64,000 bases of DNA from Acinetobacter sp. ASP199 (GTDB lineage Bacteria; Pseudomonadota; Gammaproteobacteria; Pseudomonadales; Moraxellaceae). Positions 1 through 7,593 of this stretch are shown piece after piece. The notes below the pieces were generated by a model, which had not been told where the DNA came from, did not search any database, and saw nothing but the letters and a program-made list of their open reading frames with translations. The stretch spans positions 1,922,001 through 1,986,000 of the forward strand of contig NZ_CP062182.1 in the NCBI RefSeq assembly GCF_022700675.1, read 5' to 3'. Within the stretch, counting starts at the first letter, position 1, and each line of letters starts with the position of its first letter. The translations under genes were made by a program, and so were the position numbers.

Positions 1-877
1 ATAAATACAGCGGATATGAAATTTTTCCGATCCAGGTGCTCAACTGATTGCTGAGCAACAGATTCGTTGCTGGTACAGATTGCCCCAGATAAATAATCAC
101 TGCTGTTGCCAGACAAGGAATTAGTGCCATGAGACCGGGAAATGGCGTCTGATGATAAAAATAAATTGCAGTTGCAAATAAAACAATGACTCCAAGCCAC
201 ACCAGCATTTGCAGTAATTTTTTAGGTAGCTTTGGCTGCGGTAAACAGGTGATGAATGCTCCAATCAGCAACTCAAAAGCCCTTACAGGCATGCTGTAAT
301 AAGCTTTGGCTGGATTTTGCGTGAGTTGATATTGGGCATAAGCCAGTAGAATGATAATGAAGGTACCAATCATCAACCAAAGATATTTACGCGATGCCTT
401 GGCCAGAAACAGCCATAACAATAAAGGCCAGAAGATATAAAACTGTTCTTCGACCCCTAGTGACCACAAGTGCAGCAGCGGTACATTTTCCACACTCGGG
501 CTAAAATAATCCCCCACCTCATTACGCATATACAGATTCGCAATGAGCACCGTGGCATACATGACACTCTTAAAATATTCAGTCAGTTCACCCGGCAGCA
601 TCACCTGCCAGGCAATCAGGCTAACCACAGCAAGTACGGTAAAATACGCCGGTGCCAAACGGACCACACGTTTTTTATAGAATCGGGCAATTGAGAATTG
701 TTGGGACTGAATATCGCGTGTAAGGATAATGGTGATCAGATAGCCTGAAATCACAAAGAAGATATCTACACCAATATAACCACCAGAAAATAGCGACCAG
801 CCTAAATGATTGAAAATAACCAGAGATACCGCAATAGCACGTAGGCCATCGATATCAGGTCTGTAGGCAATACTCAT
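1..877 (-). CDS. Acyltransferase 3 (OafA/YrhL-type) membrane protein, partial
   Basis: The gene runs off the left edge, so only about the first 292 residues are visible, from an ATG at 877. The N-terminus reads MSIAYRPDIDGLRAIAV, the signature opening of acyltransferase family 3, followed by the family motifs FFVISGY and HLWSLGVEEQFYIFWPLL. After that come successive hydrophobic segments typical of the roughly ten-helix integral membrane fold. Family members transfer acetyl or other acyl groups to surface glycans such as O-antigen, capsule or peptidoglycan. The substrate cannot be told here, and the C-terminus (possible SGNH domain) is outside the window. The family call is secure; the function is only generic. 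Confidence 0.9.
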   Translation of the reverse strand, partial: MSIAYRPDIDGLRAIAVSLVIFNHLGWSLFSGGYIGVDIFFVISGYLITIILTRDIQSQQFSIARFYKKRVVRLAPAYFTVLAVVSLIAWQVMLPGELTEYFKSVMYATVLIANLYMRNEVGDYFSPSVENVPLLHLWSLGVEEQFYIFWPLLLWLFLAKASRKYLWLMIGTFIIILLAYAQYQLTQNPAKAYYSMPVRAFELLIGAFITCLPQPKLPKKLLQMLVWLGVIVLFATAIYFYHQTPFPGLMALIPCLATAVIIYLGQSVPATNLLLSNQLSTWIGKISYPLYL

Positions 878-963
878 AAAAACAGGAAAAGCGGGAGATA
901 AGATATTTTATGCTTTTCCATTTCTAGATTAATTTTTTTTACATTTATCTTACATTATGACGT

Positions 964-1515
964 TTATTTTAATTCCTCAGCTTTCAAATAAGGATAAGGA
1001 TTCGTTGCACCCTGCCCACTAAAATAAATTCCATAATGCAGATGTGGTGGTGTTGATTTAGCATTACCAGTATTACCGACATAAGCGATGACTTCGCCTG
1101 CTTCCACCCAGTCACCCGCCTGTATATGCTCAGCATATTCATCCAGATGTGCATAATAATGCTGACTCAGCTCCGGCCCGGTTATCCAGATCACTTTACC
1201 ACCCAAATTGTTAGTTCCAATATTTCTAACAATACCTCTCGTTGCACTCAGTACGGGTGTGCCACGTTGAGCAAATATATCAATGCCTTCATGCTTACGG
1301 CCTGCACTCCGTGAAGCGCCCCAAGTATCATTGAGCTGTCTTTGAGTCACGCCCTCTACTGGAATGGTTAAAGGTTGCGATAAAGTTTCTTTTCTCAATT
1401 GCCAATATAAATAAGGGCTTTTCCAACCTGCCGATTCACCAGACGGTGGTGGCTGACAGCCACTCAGGAGTATTAATACAGTAATCAGTAACAGGGAAGC
1501 ACTTAAATTCGGCAC
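964..1515 (-). CDS. M23 family peptidoglycan endopeptidase lipoprotein
   Basis: A 183-residue protein starting at a GTG preceded by a GAGAG ribosome site. It has a lipoprotein signal ending LLSGC (Cys20), so it should be acylated and face the periplasm. The LytM/M23 zinc site is visible: H75-x3-D79 (HEGID) and the HLH motif at about 158-160, with GNTGNAKSTPPHLHYG as the conserved surround. The metal ligands appear complete, so it could be an active cell-wall hydrolase rather than a degenerate activator such as EnvC or NlpD. It has no LysM domain and is short, essentially signal, linker and catalytic domain. No operon partner is evident. Confidence 0.9.
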   Translation of the reverse strand: MPNLSASLLLITVLILLSGCQPPPSGESAGWKSPYLYWQLRKETLSQPLTIPVEGVTQRQLNDTWGASRSAGRKHEGIDIFAQRGTPVLSATRGIVRNIGTNNLGGKVIWITGPELSQHYYAHLDEYAEHIQAGDWVEAGEVIAYVGNTGNAKSTPPHLHYGIYFSGQGATNPYPYLKAEELK

Positions 1516-1631
1516 TGCAATCTCTCGTTCACTTTTATTAAAATAATCTTATTCAATTCAATCCGATCACACGTGCTGTTCTTGTAATTTTTGTTGATGA
1601 TTCCTTTGAAGATTATGTTCTCTTCTAAACA

Positions 1632-1659
1632 ACAAAACCCTCTTTATAGAGGGTTTTGT
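1632..1659 (-). terminator. Intrinsic terminator
   Basis: ACAAAACCCTC and GAGGGTTTTGT form an 11-bp stem with a short loop. It lies just after the stop of the small poly-Q gene on the minus strand and probably ends that transcript. It also separates this gene from the M23 gene. Confidence 0.75.
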
Positions 1660-1689
1660 CATTGATTATCACCGATTCAAAATCATAGA

Positions 1690-1824
1690 CTATTTACGTT
1701 TTTTCGCCCGTGATGGTTTAGATTTTTGAGGTTGCTGCTGTTGCTGCTGCTGTTCCTCGTCCTGCATAGAATCCTTTTTGTCCTTTTGCTGAGTCTGCTT
1801 ATGTTTTGCTTGAGATCTAGCCAT
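1690..1824 (-). CDS. Small basic poly-glutamine protein, 44 residues
   Basis: This short frame starts at an ATG at 1824 with an AGGAG ribosome site 6-7 nt upstream and ends at a TAG at 1690. It encodes a 44-residue, highly charged protein beginning MARSQAKHKQTQQKDKK, with an uninterrupted run of seven glutamines in the middle and a basic end (KPSRAKKRK). There is no signal peptide or membrane segment, and it is probably disordered. The good ribosome site and the terminator about 30 nt after the stop support a real gene. No function is recognised; binding to nucleic acid or ribosomes is only suggested by its charge. The glutamine run is encoded by a CAG/CAA repeat. Confidence 0.6.
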   Translation of the reverse strand: MARSQAKHKQTQQKDKKDSMQDEEQQQQQQQPQKSKPSRAKKRK

Positions 1825-2244
1825 TTTTGACTCCTACTCATCTCGATCAAGAAGATTGTTTTTCTACTCTAACCACTATGAATAAATAACCAATGCAAGA
1901 GTCGTATCTAATTGCTTCAATGTAAGTGCAATTTTACTAAGTCATTCTGTTGTAAAGGGCTGCTGTTTTTTGTCATTACAAGTCTTACAGAGTTTTGCAC
2001 GCTGAAACATGAGATTACTCGGCGTACAAGTCATATCTTGAGATTTATAAGTATGAAGTCAAGATTTGAGTGTCAGTTTCGACTTTAAAGATCATAGATT
2101 ATGATGACTGTAATTCAGTAATTTTAAATCTGAGTCATCATACAAGAGCTAAGAAATAGTCATTTTCTTGCACAGTATTAATTTTCAGTCTGCAAAGTGA
2201 AAATAGCTTGAAAATTAAAACTAGGAAAATCTGTATAAATTGAG
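1825..2244. other. Gene-free interval with a 10-bp inverted repeat
   Basis: No convincing reading frame lies in these 420 bases. The notable element is a perfect inverted repeat: TATGATGACT at 2100-2109 and AGTCATCATA at 2133-2142, separated by 23 nt and about 100 nt upstream of the exonuclease gene. It could be an operator or a hairpin. No T-run follows, so it is not an intrinsic terminator. Confidence 0.4.
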
Positions 2245-2808
2245 ATGAGTAATCAAATAAAGATGGCTAAAAAAGAAGTATTTATTTCCGTTGATATTGA
2301 AGCCTCAGGGCCAATTCCCGGTGAATATGATCTATTGTCTATCGGCATGTGCCTCGTGGAGCAGCCTGATACCCAGTTTTATTGTGAATTGCAGCCTGTT
2401 TCCTTTAAAGCTGATCCGAGGGCCTTGGCCGTGACCGGTTTTAATTTAGAAGATTTGGCAAAACATGGAGTAGATCCTGCTACCGCGATGCAGCATTGTG
2501 CGGCGTGGCTTGAGCAAAAGCTTTCCAAGTCTGAAACACCGATATTTGTCGGATTTAATGCCGGTTTTGACTGGTCTTTTATGAATTATTATTTTCATAA
2601 ATTTATCGGACACAATCTTTTTGGTGTCTCCTCATTAGATATTAAATCGCTTTATTTAGGTGCATTTGGCGGGCGTTGGTCAGAAACTCGAGCAAAGAAT
2701 ATTATTGAAATTTTAAAGCCCCAAAGCAGAGGCAATCATAATGCGCTACAGGATGCGATCTTTCAGGCGGAGCTGTGTCGTTTGATTTTAAAACAAATTC
2801 AGGTTTGA
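2245..2808 (+). CDS. DEDD-family 3'-5' exonuclease
   Basis: A 187-residue cytoplasmic protein with the exonuclease fold of RNase T and the DNA polymerase III epsilon subunit. Exo I is VDIEAS (Asp17, Glu19), Exo II is the FNAGFDWSF segment, and Exo III is HNALQDA with the catalytic His and Asp near the C-terminus, so all four acidic ligands appear present. Nucleic acid type cannot be assigned: it is shorter than RNase T and has no other domain. A second in-frame ATG at 2263 (MAKKEVF) is an equally plausible start because neither has a strong ribosome site. It stands alone between non-coding gaps. Confidence 0.82.
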   Translation: MSNQIKMAKKEVFISVDIEASGPIPGEYDLLSIGMCLVEQPDTQFYCELQPVSFKADPRALAVTGFNLEDLAKHGVDPATAMQHCAAWLEQKLSKSETPIFVGFNAGFDWSFMNYYFHKFIGHNLFGVSSLDIKSLYLGAFGGRWSETRAKNIIEILKPQSRGNHNALQDAIFQAELCRLILKQIQV

Positions 2809-3040
2809 TTTTATATACGTTTATAACTGAGCTTAACCCTTTTGCAAGACGCTATTCACATGTTCAACTACTAGCAGTTTCAAAAAATATTTCGAGATAA
2901 GCAACACTTTAAGGCCGTCTTCCCTCATAATACCCATATATAAATTCACCGTTTTTTAGATTTCAATGGGAGATCACGACTATCCCCACTCGAAGAAATC
3001 TGCTCATTTCAAATTTTTGTAATTATAGAAGTCTTTTCCT

Positions 3041-3832
3041 ATGAAAATCGTCATTCTAAATAAACCTTATGACGTCCTCTCCCAGTTTCGTAAAGACGAA
3101 GCACACATGACGATGTCTGATTTCGTAGATGACCCAACACTGCGTCTGGCAGGTCGTCTCGATATGGACTCGGAAGGTCTGGTATTTCTGACCGATCATG
3201 GTGGTTTAAACCAGTTTATTACCAATCCTGCCAATAAAAAATTCAAGACTTACCTGGTTCAGGTTGAAGGCGACGTGACTGAAGAAGCACTTGAACAGTT
3301 ACGTAAAGGTGTAGAGCTGAAAGATGGTATCACCTTACCTGCAAAAGCAATCAAGGTTCAGCAACCTGAATGGTTATGGGATCGTGATCCTCCTGTTCGT
3401 TACCGTGCTTCAGTACCAACGTCATGGGTAGAAATCTCAATCTGTGAAGGCCGTAACCGTCAGGTACGTCGTATGACTGCTGCAGTAGGTTTCCCGACTT
3501 TACGTTTGATCCGTACCAAAATCGGTTCTATTGATCTGGTTCAATTGGGTCTGCAACCGGGTGAAACTAAAGAAATTGAACCTTTACTTTACCCTGACTT
3601 TAAAGATGTGCCTGCACAAGAGCCATACCGTTCACGTTCTTATGTGAAAAAACCGGGTGGTACAGGCGGTAAGCCAATTAACAAAAAAGTGAACAAAGAC
3701 GGTACCAAGAAAAAAACCGGTACACCACGTGTTTGGCAACTGGAAGAAGGTGAAAAACCACGTCGTAAGACCAATGGTACAACACGCCCAAATACCAAAG
3801 CACCGCGTGGTCGCGGACGCGGTCGTGGTTAA
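3041..3832 (+). CDS. rluE: 23S rRNA pseudouridine synthase RluE-type
   Basis: A 263-residue protein of the RsuA/RluB/E/F family. The catalytic motif GRLDMDSEG places the nucleophilic aspartate at Asp41, and the N-terminus (LNKPYDVLSQF) closely resembles E. coli RluE, which modifies U2457 of 23S rRNA. Like RluE it lacks the N-terminal S4 domain of RsuA/RluB. After about residue 195 there is a long lysine- and arginine-rich tail ending RGRGRGRG, longer than in E. coli and probably an RNA-binding extension. An intrinsic terminator follows immediately. The family is certain; the exact target uridine is inferred from similarity. Confidence 0.88.
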   Translation: MKIVILNKPYDVLSQFRKDEAHMTMSDFVDDPTLRLAGRLDMDSEGLVFLTDHGGLNQFITNPANKKFKTYLVQVEGDVTEEALEQLRKGVELKDGITLPAKAIKVQQPEWLWDRDPPVRYRASVPTSWVEISICEGRNRQVRRMTAAVGFPTLRLIRTKIGSIDLVQLGLQPGETKEIEPLLYPDFKDVPAQEPYRSRSYVKKPGGTGGKPINKKVNKDGTKKKTGTPRVWQLEEGEKPRRKTNGTTRPNTKAPRGRGRGRG

Positions 3833-3851
3833 GTTTTAATAAAATCTATCA

Positions 3852-3876
3852 AGCTCACTTCGGTGGGCTTTTTTTA
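3852..3876 (+). terminator. rluE terminator
   Basis: AGCTCAC-TTCG-GTGGGCT forms a tetraloop hairpin followed by seven T residues, 20 nt after the rluE stop. Confidence 0.85.
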
Positions 3877-3949
3877 TTACATAATTTCAATATTTTTTAT
3901 TTTTCAATCTATTAGAATAATTATAAGTATTCATTCTAAGATGGGTCTC

Positions 3950-4345
3950 ATGAAAAAAATAATTTTTGCTTTAGCTGCGACTTCCCTTTCAAATTTTGGC
4001 TTTGCCAATCCTTTGAGTGTGCATGTGCTTAATCAGGAAACTGGTCTACCCTCTGCTAATGTCACAGTAACTTTAGAAGCCCAACAAGGTGAAAAATGGG
4101 TCAAGCTCAATGAAGCCAAGACAGACAGTAATGGACGGATTAAAGAGTTTTATCCAAAAGATACCGCGCTTCAAAAAGGCATTTATAAAGTGACTTTTAA
4201 AACAGGTGACTGGTTTAAGGCAAATAATCAACGGACGTTCTTTCCTGAAGTTCCAGTCGTATTTGTGATTGATGGCAATTTAGAGCACTACCATATTCCA
4301 CTGTTGTTAAGCTCTTATGGATATTCAACGTATCGGGGGTATTAA
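3950..4345 (+). CDS. hiuH: Secreted 5-hydroxyisourate hydrolase (transthyretin-like)
   Basis: A 131-residue protein; the ATG at 3950 is chosen because it opens a normal signal peptide (MKKIIFALAATSLSNFGFA) with cleavage before NPLSVHVL. The longer open frame would start inside the rluE terminator. The mature part is the transthyretin-related family: SVHVLNQ holds the first catalytic His, DSNGR the Arg, HYHIPLLLS the second His, and the C-terminus SYGYSTYRGY replaces the canonical final YRGS. The reaction is hydrolysis of 5-hydroxyisourate to OHCU in urate breakdown, here in the periplasm. No other urate-pathway gene is nearby. The Ser-to-Tyr change at the last position may alter activity. Confidence 0.85.
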   Translation: MKKIIFALAATSLSNFGFANPLSVHVLNQETGLPSANVTVTLEAQQGEKWVKLNEAKTDSNGRIKEFYPKDTALQKGIYKVTFKTGDWFKANNQRTFFPEVPVVFVIDGNLEHYHIPLLLSSYGYSTYRGY

Positions 4346-4406
4346 TTAGAGAAAAGTTATTATCAACTAGAAATGAGCTGATCATAAATAATTTCTCGAC
4401 CTTCTA

Positions 4407-5087
4407 CTACATGAACAAACGACGTTCCATATCATTCTCTTTTCTACCGATGTAAAGGGTAAAAGTTTCTTTTACCCTATTTCCATATAAATCTTTAAAT
4501 GAGAGGAACAAAAATATACGGTAAATCATCCCATCTAAGAATTTATCGAAACTAGATATATTCAATATAAAATTAATTTCATGAGTTAAATCTATTGTTA
4601 ATCTTTTCATCTCATAAACTTCATACTGATATTTTTCATCTGCAAAAATTTTAATATCATACGCATCACCCTTACCTAAATTGCACATACTTAAAAATAT
4701 ATCGAAATAATCATCGTCTTCTTCTGATTCATATTTTCTTATACAGCTTCCTTCTTTAAAACTGAATAATGATCTTGCACTCTGATTTCTATATTCTATT
4801 TGCTGAGCTTGAAGTTCAACCATTTTTCTAAATTCTTCTATTTGTAATTGCAATGATTCAGATTGCTGGCTAATGGTCTCAGAATTCTGCTCTAGCTGCT
4901 TGCCCTGCTGGACATAGCCTAAAATCAGCCATAAAAATGCAATAGGCGCGACGATTCCTGCAAGAAAATCACCCAATTCATTTAATGATTCGGGACCTTT
5001 CAAATTTCCAAAAAACCAAAATAGAAAAATTACAGCTAGCTAGACAACTGTAATTCCAACTCCCCAATTCAGACTTTTCTTATTCAT
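4407..5087 (-). pseudogene. Membrane-anchored coiled-coil protein interrupted by an early amber codon
   Basis: From an ATG at 5087 the frame reads MNKKSLNWGVGITVV, then a TAG at 5040-5042, then continues in the same frame with LAVIFLFWFFGNLKG and on to residue 226. The stop falls in the middle of what would be the first transmembrane helix. Downstream are a second helix (FLAGIVAPIAFLWLILGYV), a coiled coil of about 35 residues rich in Q and E, and a C-terminal domain of about 120 residues of unknown function. Translation might restart at a TTG at 5003, giving 198 residues with one helix, but no ribosome site is seen. The function of this family is unknown. It is either a recent pseudogene, a suppressed gene or a sequencing error. 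Confidence 0.6.
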
Positions 5088-5251
5088 TTTCTTCTAAAAA
5101 TTAAATCTAAGCTTTGGTTTTACCTGCTTTTTCTTATGTATGCAAACAAGATTTCTGGCTATTCCCTCTTGTCATTATGACTATCCAATGTTATTTATGA
5201 TTCACATAATTAATATTTTAAATTAAAACGTATCCAAAAAGGAGTTTTGCT

Positions 5252-5644
5252 ATGGATCAGCAAGTTAACCATATGTTTAATCAGGATCAGTTAATTCAGT
5301 ACCTGGGCGCGCATCTAGTTTCTTATAACCACAACCATGCCAAGATTGAGCTGAAAGTAACTGAGCAACATTTACAGGGACATCAAACCTGCAACGGCGC
5401 GGTGATTTTTGCATTGGCTGATGCAGCTTTTGCCATTGCCTGTAACACGGGCGAACATCCGGCAGTCGGTCAACATTGTGGTATTCATTATTTAAAACCA
5501 GCTGTACTGGGCGACACCCTTACTGCCGTAGCTGAACATAAAGCGAGTAGCGGTCGCAGTGGCATTTACGATATTCAGATCCTGAATCAGAAAGATCAAA
5601 TCGTGGCTGAGTTCCGTGGTACTTCGCGACTGATCGTTAAATAA
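5252..5644 (+). CDS. paaI: PaaI-type hotdog acyl-CoA thioesterase
   Basis: A 130-residue protein with a strong AAGGAG ribosome site. The hotdog-fold signature is clear: GHQTCNGAVIFALADAAFA, where the Asn and Asp positions match the PaaI active-site region, then QHCGIHYLKPA, GDTL and SGRSGIYD, ending EFRGTSRLI. PaaI removes CoA from ring-hydroxylated phenylacetyl-CoA dead-end products during phenylacetate degradation. The usual HGG is NGA here. No other paa genes lie nearby, so the physiological substrate is uncertain and a general housekeeping thioesterase is possible. It converges on the M61 peptidase gene across a bidirectional terminator. Confidence 0.82.
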   Translation: MDQQVNHMFNQDQLIQYLGAHLVSYNHNHAKIELKVTEQHLQGHQTCNGAVIFALADAAFAIACNTGEHPAVGQHCGIHYLKPAVLGDTLTAVAEHKASSGRSGIYDIQILNQKDQIVAEFRGTSRLIVK

Positions 5645-5664
5645 TTTTTAAAACTCGAGATAAT

Positions 5665-5697
5665 AAAAAAACCGGTGCATTAACACCGGTTTTTCTT
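5665..5697. terminator. Bidirectional terminator between convergent genes
   Basis: ACCGGTG (5671-5677) and CACCGGT (5684-5690) pair, with an A-run before and a T-run after, so it works for the thioesterase on plus and the M61 peptidase on minus. Confidence 0.88.
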
Positions 5698-5714
5698 TTT
5701 CAGCAATTGCTAAA

Positions 5715-7418
5715 TTAAGCTTTTAACCATTTCTCAGCTTTAGCTTGGTCTTCAACTTTCAGCTCAACTTCGGTCAGCTCAGAACCAGCTGCTTGAACTT
5801 CAAACGTCATCAGCTCATCACGACGGAACGCATGGATGATATAAGTTCCTTCCTGCTTCGTATATTTCTCAGCAAGTTTTACTGTTGCTTTCAAACCATC
5901 AATCGCAATGATCACATCATTGGCTGACAGGCCGGCTTTCGCAGCGGCACTGTCACGACGAGCCGATTGAACCAATACACCTTCAGGCTTATCTGCTAAT
6001 TTCAAACCAAATGGCAGAGACTTGTCATTTTTCAGGGTATAGCTCAGACCAAACTCAGGGAATAACTGATCCAGTGGCAATTCTTCTGTAGTATTGATCA
6101 GATGGTTGATCTGTTCTAACCAGTTATCACCAGTCAATTCTGCACATAACTCGAAGATAGTACGTTCATTGACCTGAGTGCCATTTTGCGCATTTTCATA
6201 CAGCTTACGCATCAAAGCATCCAGGCTTGAACCACGTAGACGCAAGCCCAAGTCTAAGCACAACGCCACCAAACAACCTTTGTTGTAGTAGCTGGTGCCG
6301 GCATTATTGGAGTTTTCATCCTGACGATAGAATTTCACCCAGGCATCAAAGCTTGACTCAGATACGCTTTGAATGAAGCGACCTGGATTTTGCAAATAAC
6401 GGTCAATCTGTGCTTTCAACAAAGCAATATATGACTCCTGATTAATCACGCCACTACGTAGCAGAATCAGATCATCATAATAAGAAGTGAAGCCTTCGAA
6501 GATCCAAAGTAAAGAGGTATAACCTTCCTGATTCAGATCATAATTTACGAAGTTTTCAGGACGGATAAATTTCACTAACCATGAGTGGAAATATTCATGG
6601 CTGCACAGCCCCAGGAAACGTTGATAATCCTTAGATGGCTCTTCCGGCTCGTTGGCTTTCGGCAGATCCTCGCGTGGCGTGATCAGGCTGGTAGAGTTTG
6701 GATGTTCCAGACCACCATAACTGTTGCCCGTTGCCATGGTCATGAAGGTATAGTTACTAAATGGCGCTGAACCAAACATGGAAATTTCGGTACTACAGAT
6801 CTTTTCCAGATCCTGCTGCATACGCTCAGCATTCATGTTGTGTTTGCCAGAAACCACGAACTCATGCGGAATACCATTTGCCTCAAAGCTGAAACGGGTC
6901 TGCTCTGCCAGTTCAAATGGTGAATCGATTAGCTCGGCATAATTTTCTGCTTTAAGCGTATAGCGGCCTTTAACCAGGCTTTTAGCTGCCATACCTGTTG
7001 CCAACTGGAAATGTTTCAGTTCATCTGGCAGGAAAATTTCGACTTCAATCGCTTTGTTTTCTTGCCCTTCCAGACCTAAACAAGCACAGGCCGGGTTTAC
7101 ATATAAACGTGTTTCATCGACATAAGCACCACGTACAGACAGGTCATAGGCATAGACATCATATTCAACGGTAATCAGCTCATGATCTGTATTAAACAGG
7201 CGCCATTTATTCTTTTCAAATTTCTGGATTTTTAGTTGGCGTCCTGCTTCATCAAAGGCTTTCACCCCTTCAATGTGTTTAGAAAATTCACGAATCAGAT
7301 AACTGCCCGGAATCCACGTTGGCAAAGACAACACCTGTGTAGGGTCTGCTAAAAAGCGAACAGTCACGTGAACAAGATGCTGACGGTAATCGTCAAATTC
7401 GATTTGGTAATGCAACAT
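5715..7418 (-). CDS. M61 family glycyl-aminopeptidase-like metallopeptidase with PDZ domain
   Basis: A 567-residue protein. It has an N-terminal beta-rich M61 domain (about 1-170), the gluzincin zinc motif H274-E-Y-F-H278 followed by SWLVKFIRPENF (M61 proteins typically read HEFFH-W-VKR-RP), a helical domain with GTSYYNKG, and a C-terminal PDZ domain (about 465-545; SAAAKAGLSANDVIIAIDG). There is no obvious signal peptide, so it is probably cytoplasmic. M61 enzymes cleave N-terminal glycine or alanine; the Acinetobacter substrate is unknown. It is divergent from dacC, and the 5' leader carries a strong hairpin at 7441-7472. Confidence 0.9.
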   Translation of the reverse strand: MLHYQIEFDDYRQHLVHVTVRFLADPTQVLSLPTWIPGSYLIREFSKHIEGVKAFDEAGRQLKIQKFEKNKWRLFNTDHELITVEYDVYAYDLSVRGAYVDETRLYVNPACACLGLEGQENKAIEVEIFLPDELKHFQLATGMAAKSLVKGRYTLKAENYAELIDSPFELAEQTRFSFEANGIPHEFVVSGKHNMNAERMQQDLEKICSTEISMFGSAPFSNYTFMTMATGNSYGGLEHPNSTSLITPREDLPKANEPEEPSKDYQRFLGLCSHEYFHSWLVKFIRPENFVNYDLNQEGYTSLLWIFEGFTSYYDDLILLRSGVINQESYIALLKAQIDRYLQNPGRFIQSVSESSFDAWVKFYRQDENSNNAGTSYYNKGCLVALCLDLGLRLRGSSLDALMRKLYENAQNGTQVNERTIFELCAELTGDNWLEQINHLINTTEELPLDQLFPEFGLSYTLKNDKSLPFGLKLADKPEGVLVQSARRDSAAAKAGLSANDVIIAIDGLKATVKLAEKYTKQEGTYIIHAFRRDELMTFEVQAAGSELTEVELKVEDQAKAEKWLKA

Positions 7419-7440
7419 AATGGGCGATTCAAAAGAAATT

Positions 7441-7472
7441 AAAAAATGTTAAGTCTAAGCTTAACATTTTTT
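7441..7472. promoter_or_regulatory. 13-bp hairpin in the M61/dacC divergent region
   Basis: AAAAAATGTTAAG and CTTAACATTTTTT form 13-bp arms around a 6-nt loop. The element is symmetrical and looks like a bidirectional intrinsic terminator, yet it lies between two diverging genes, in the leader of the M61 gene on minus and about 120 nt before dacC on plus. It could be an operator palindrome or an attenuator. Confidence 0.5.
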
Positions 7473-7593
7473 TCCAATACATTGCGGAAGTGTCTTAAAT
7501 GTCTACAATGAGTAGTAGCCATGACAAAAAAAAAGGCTTAGCATGCCTAAAATTTTTTTGCTCGCCAACGGATTGGTCGAATAAGGAACCCCC

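Noticed and set aside
3863..3949. 29 extra N-terminal codons of the hydroxyisourate hydrolase
   Set aside because: They begin inside the rluE terminator, and the ATG at 3950 opens a clean signal peptide.
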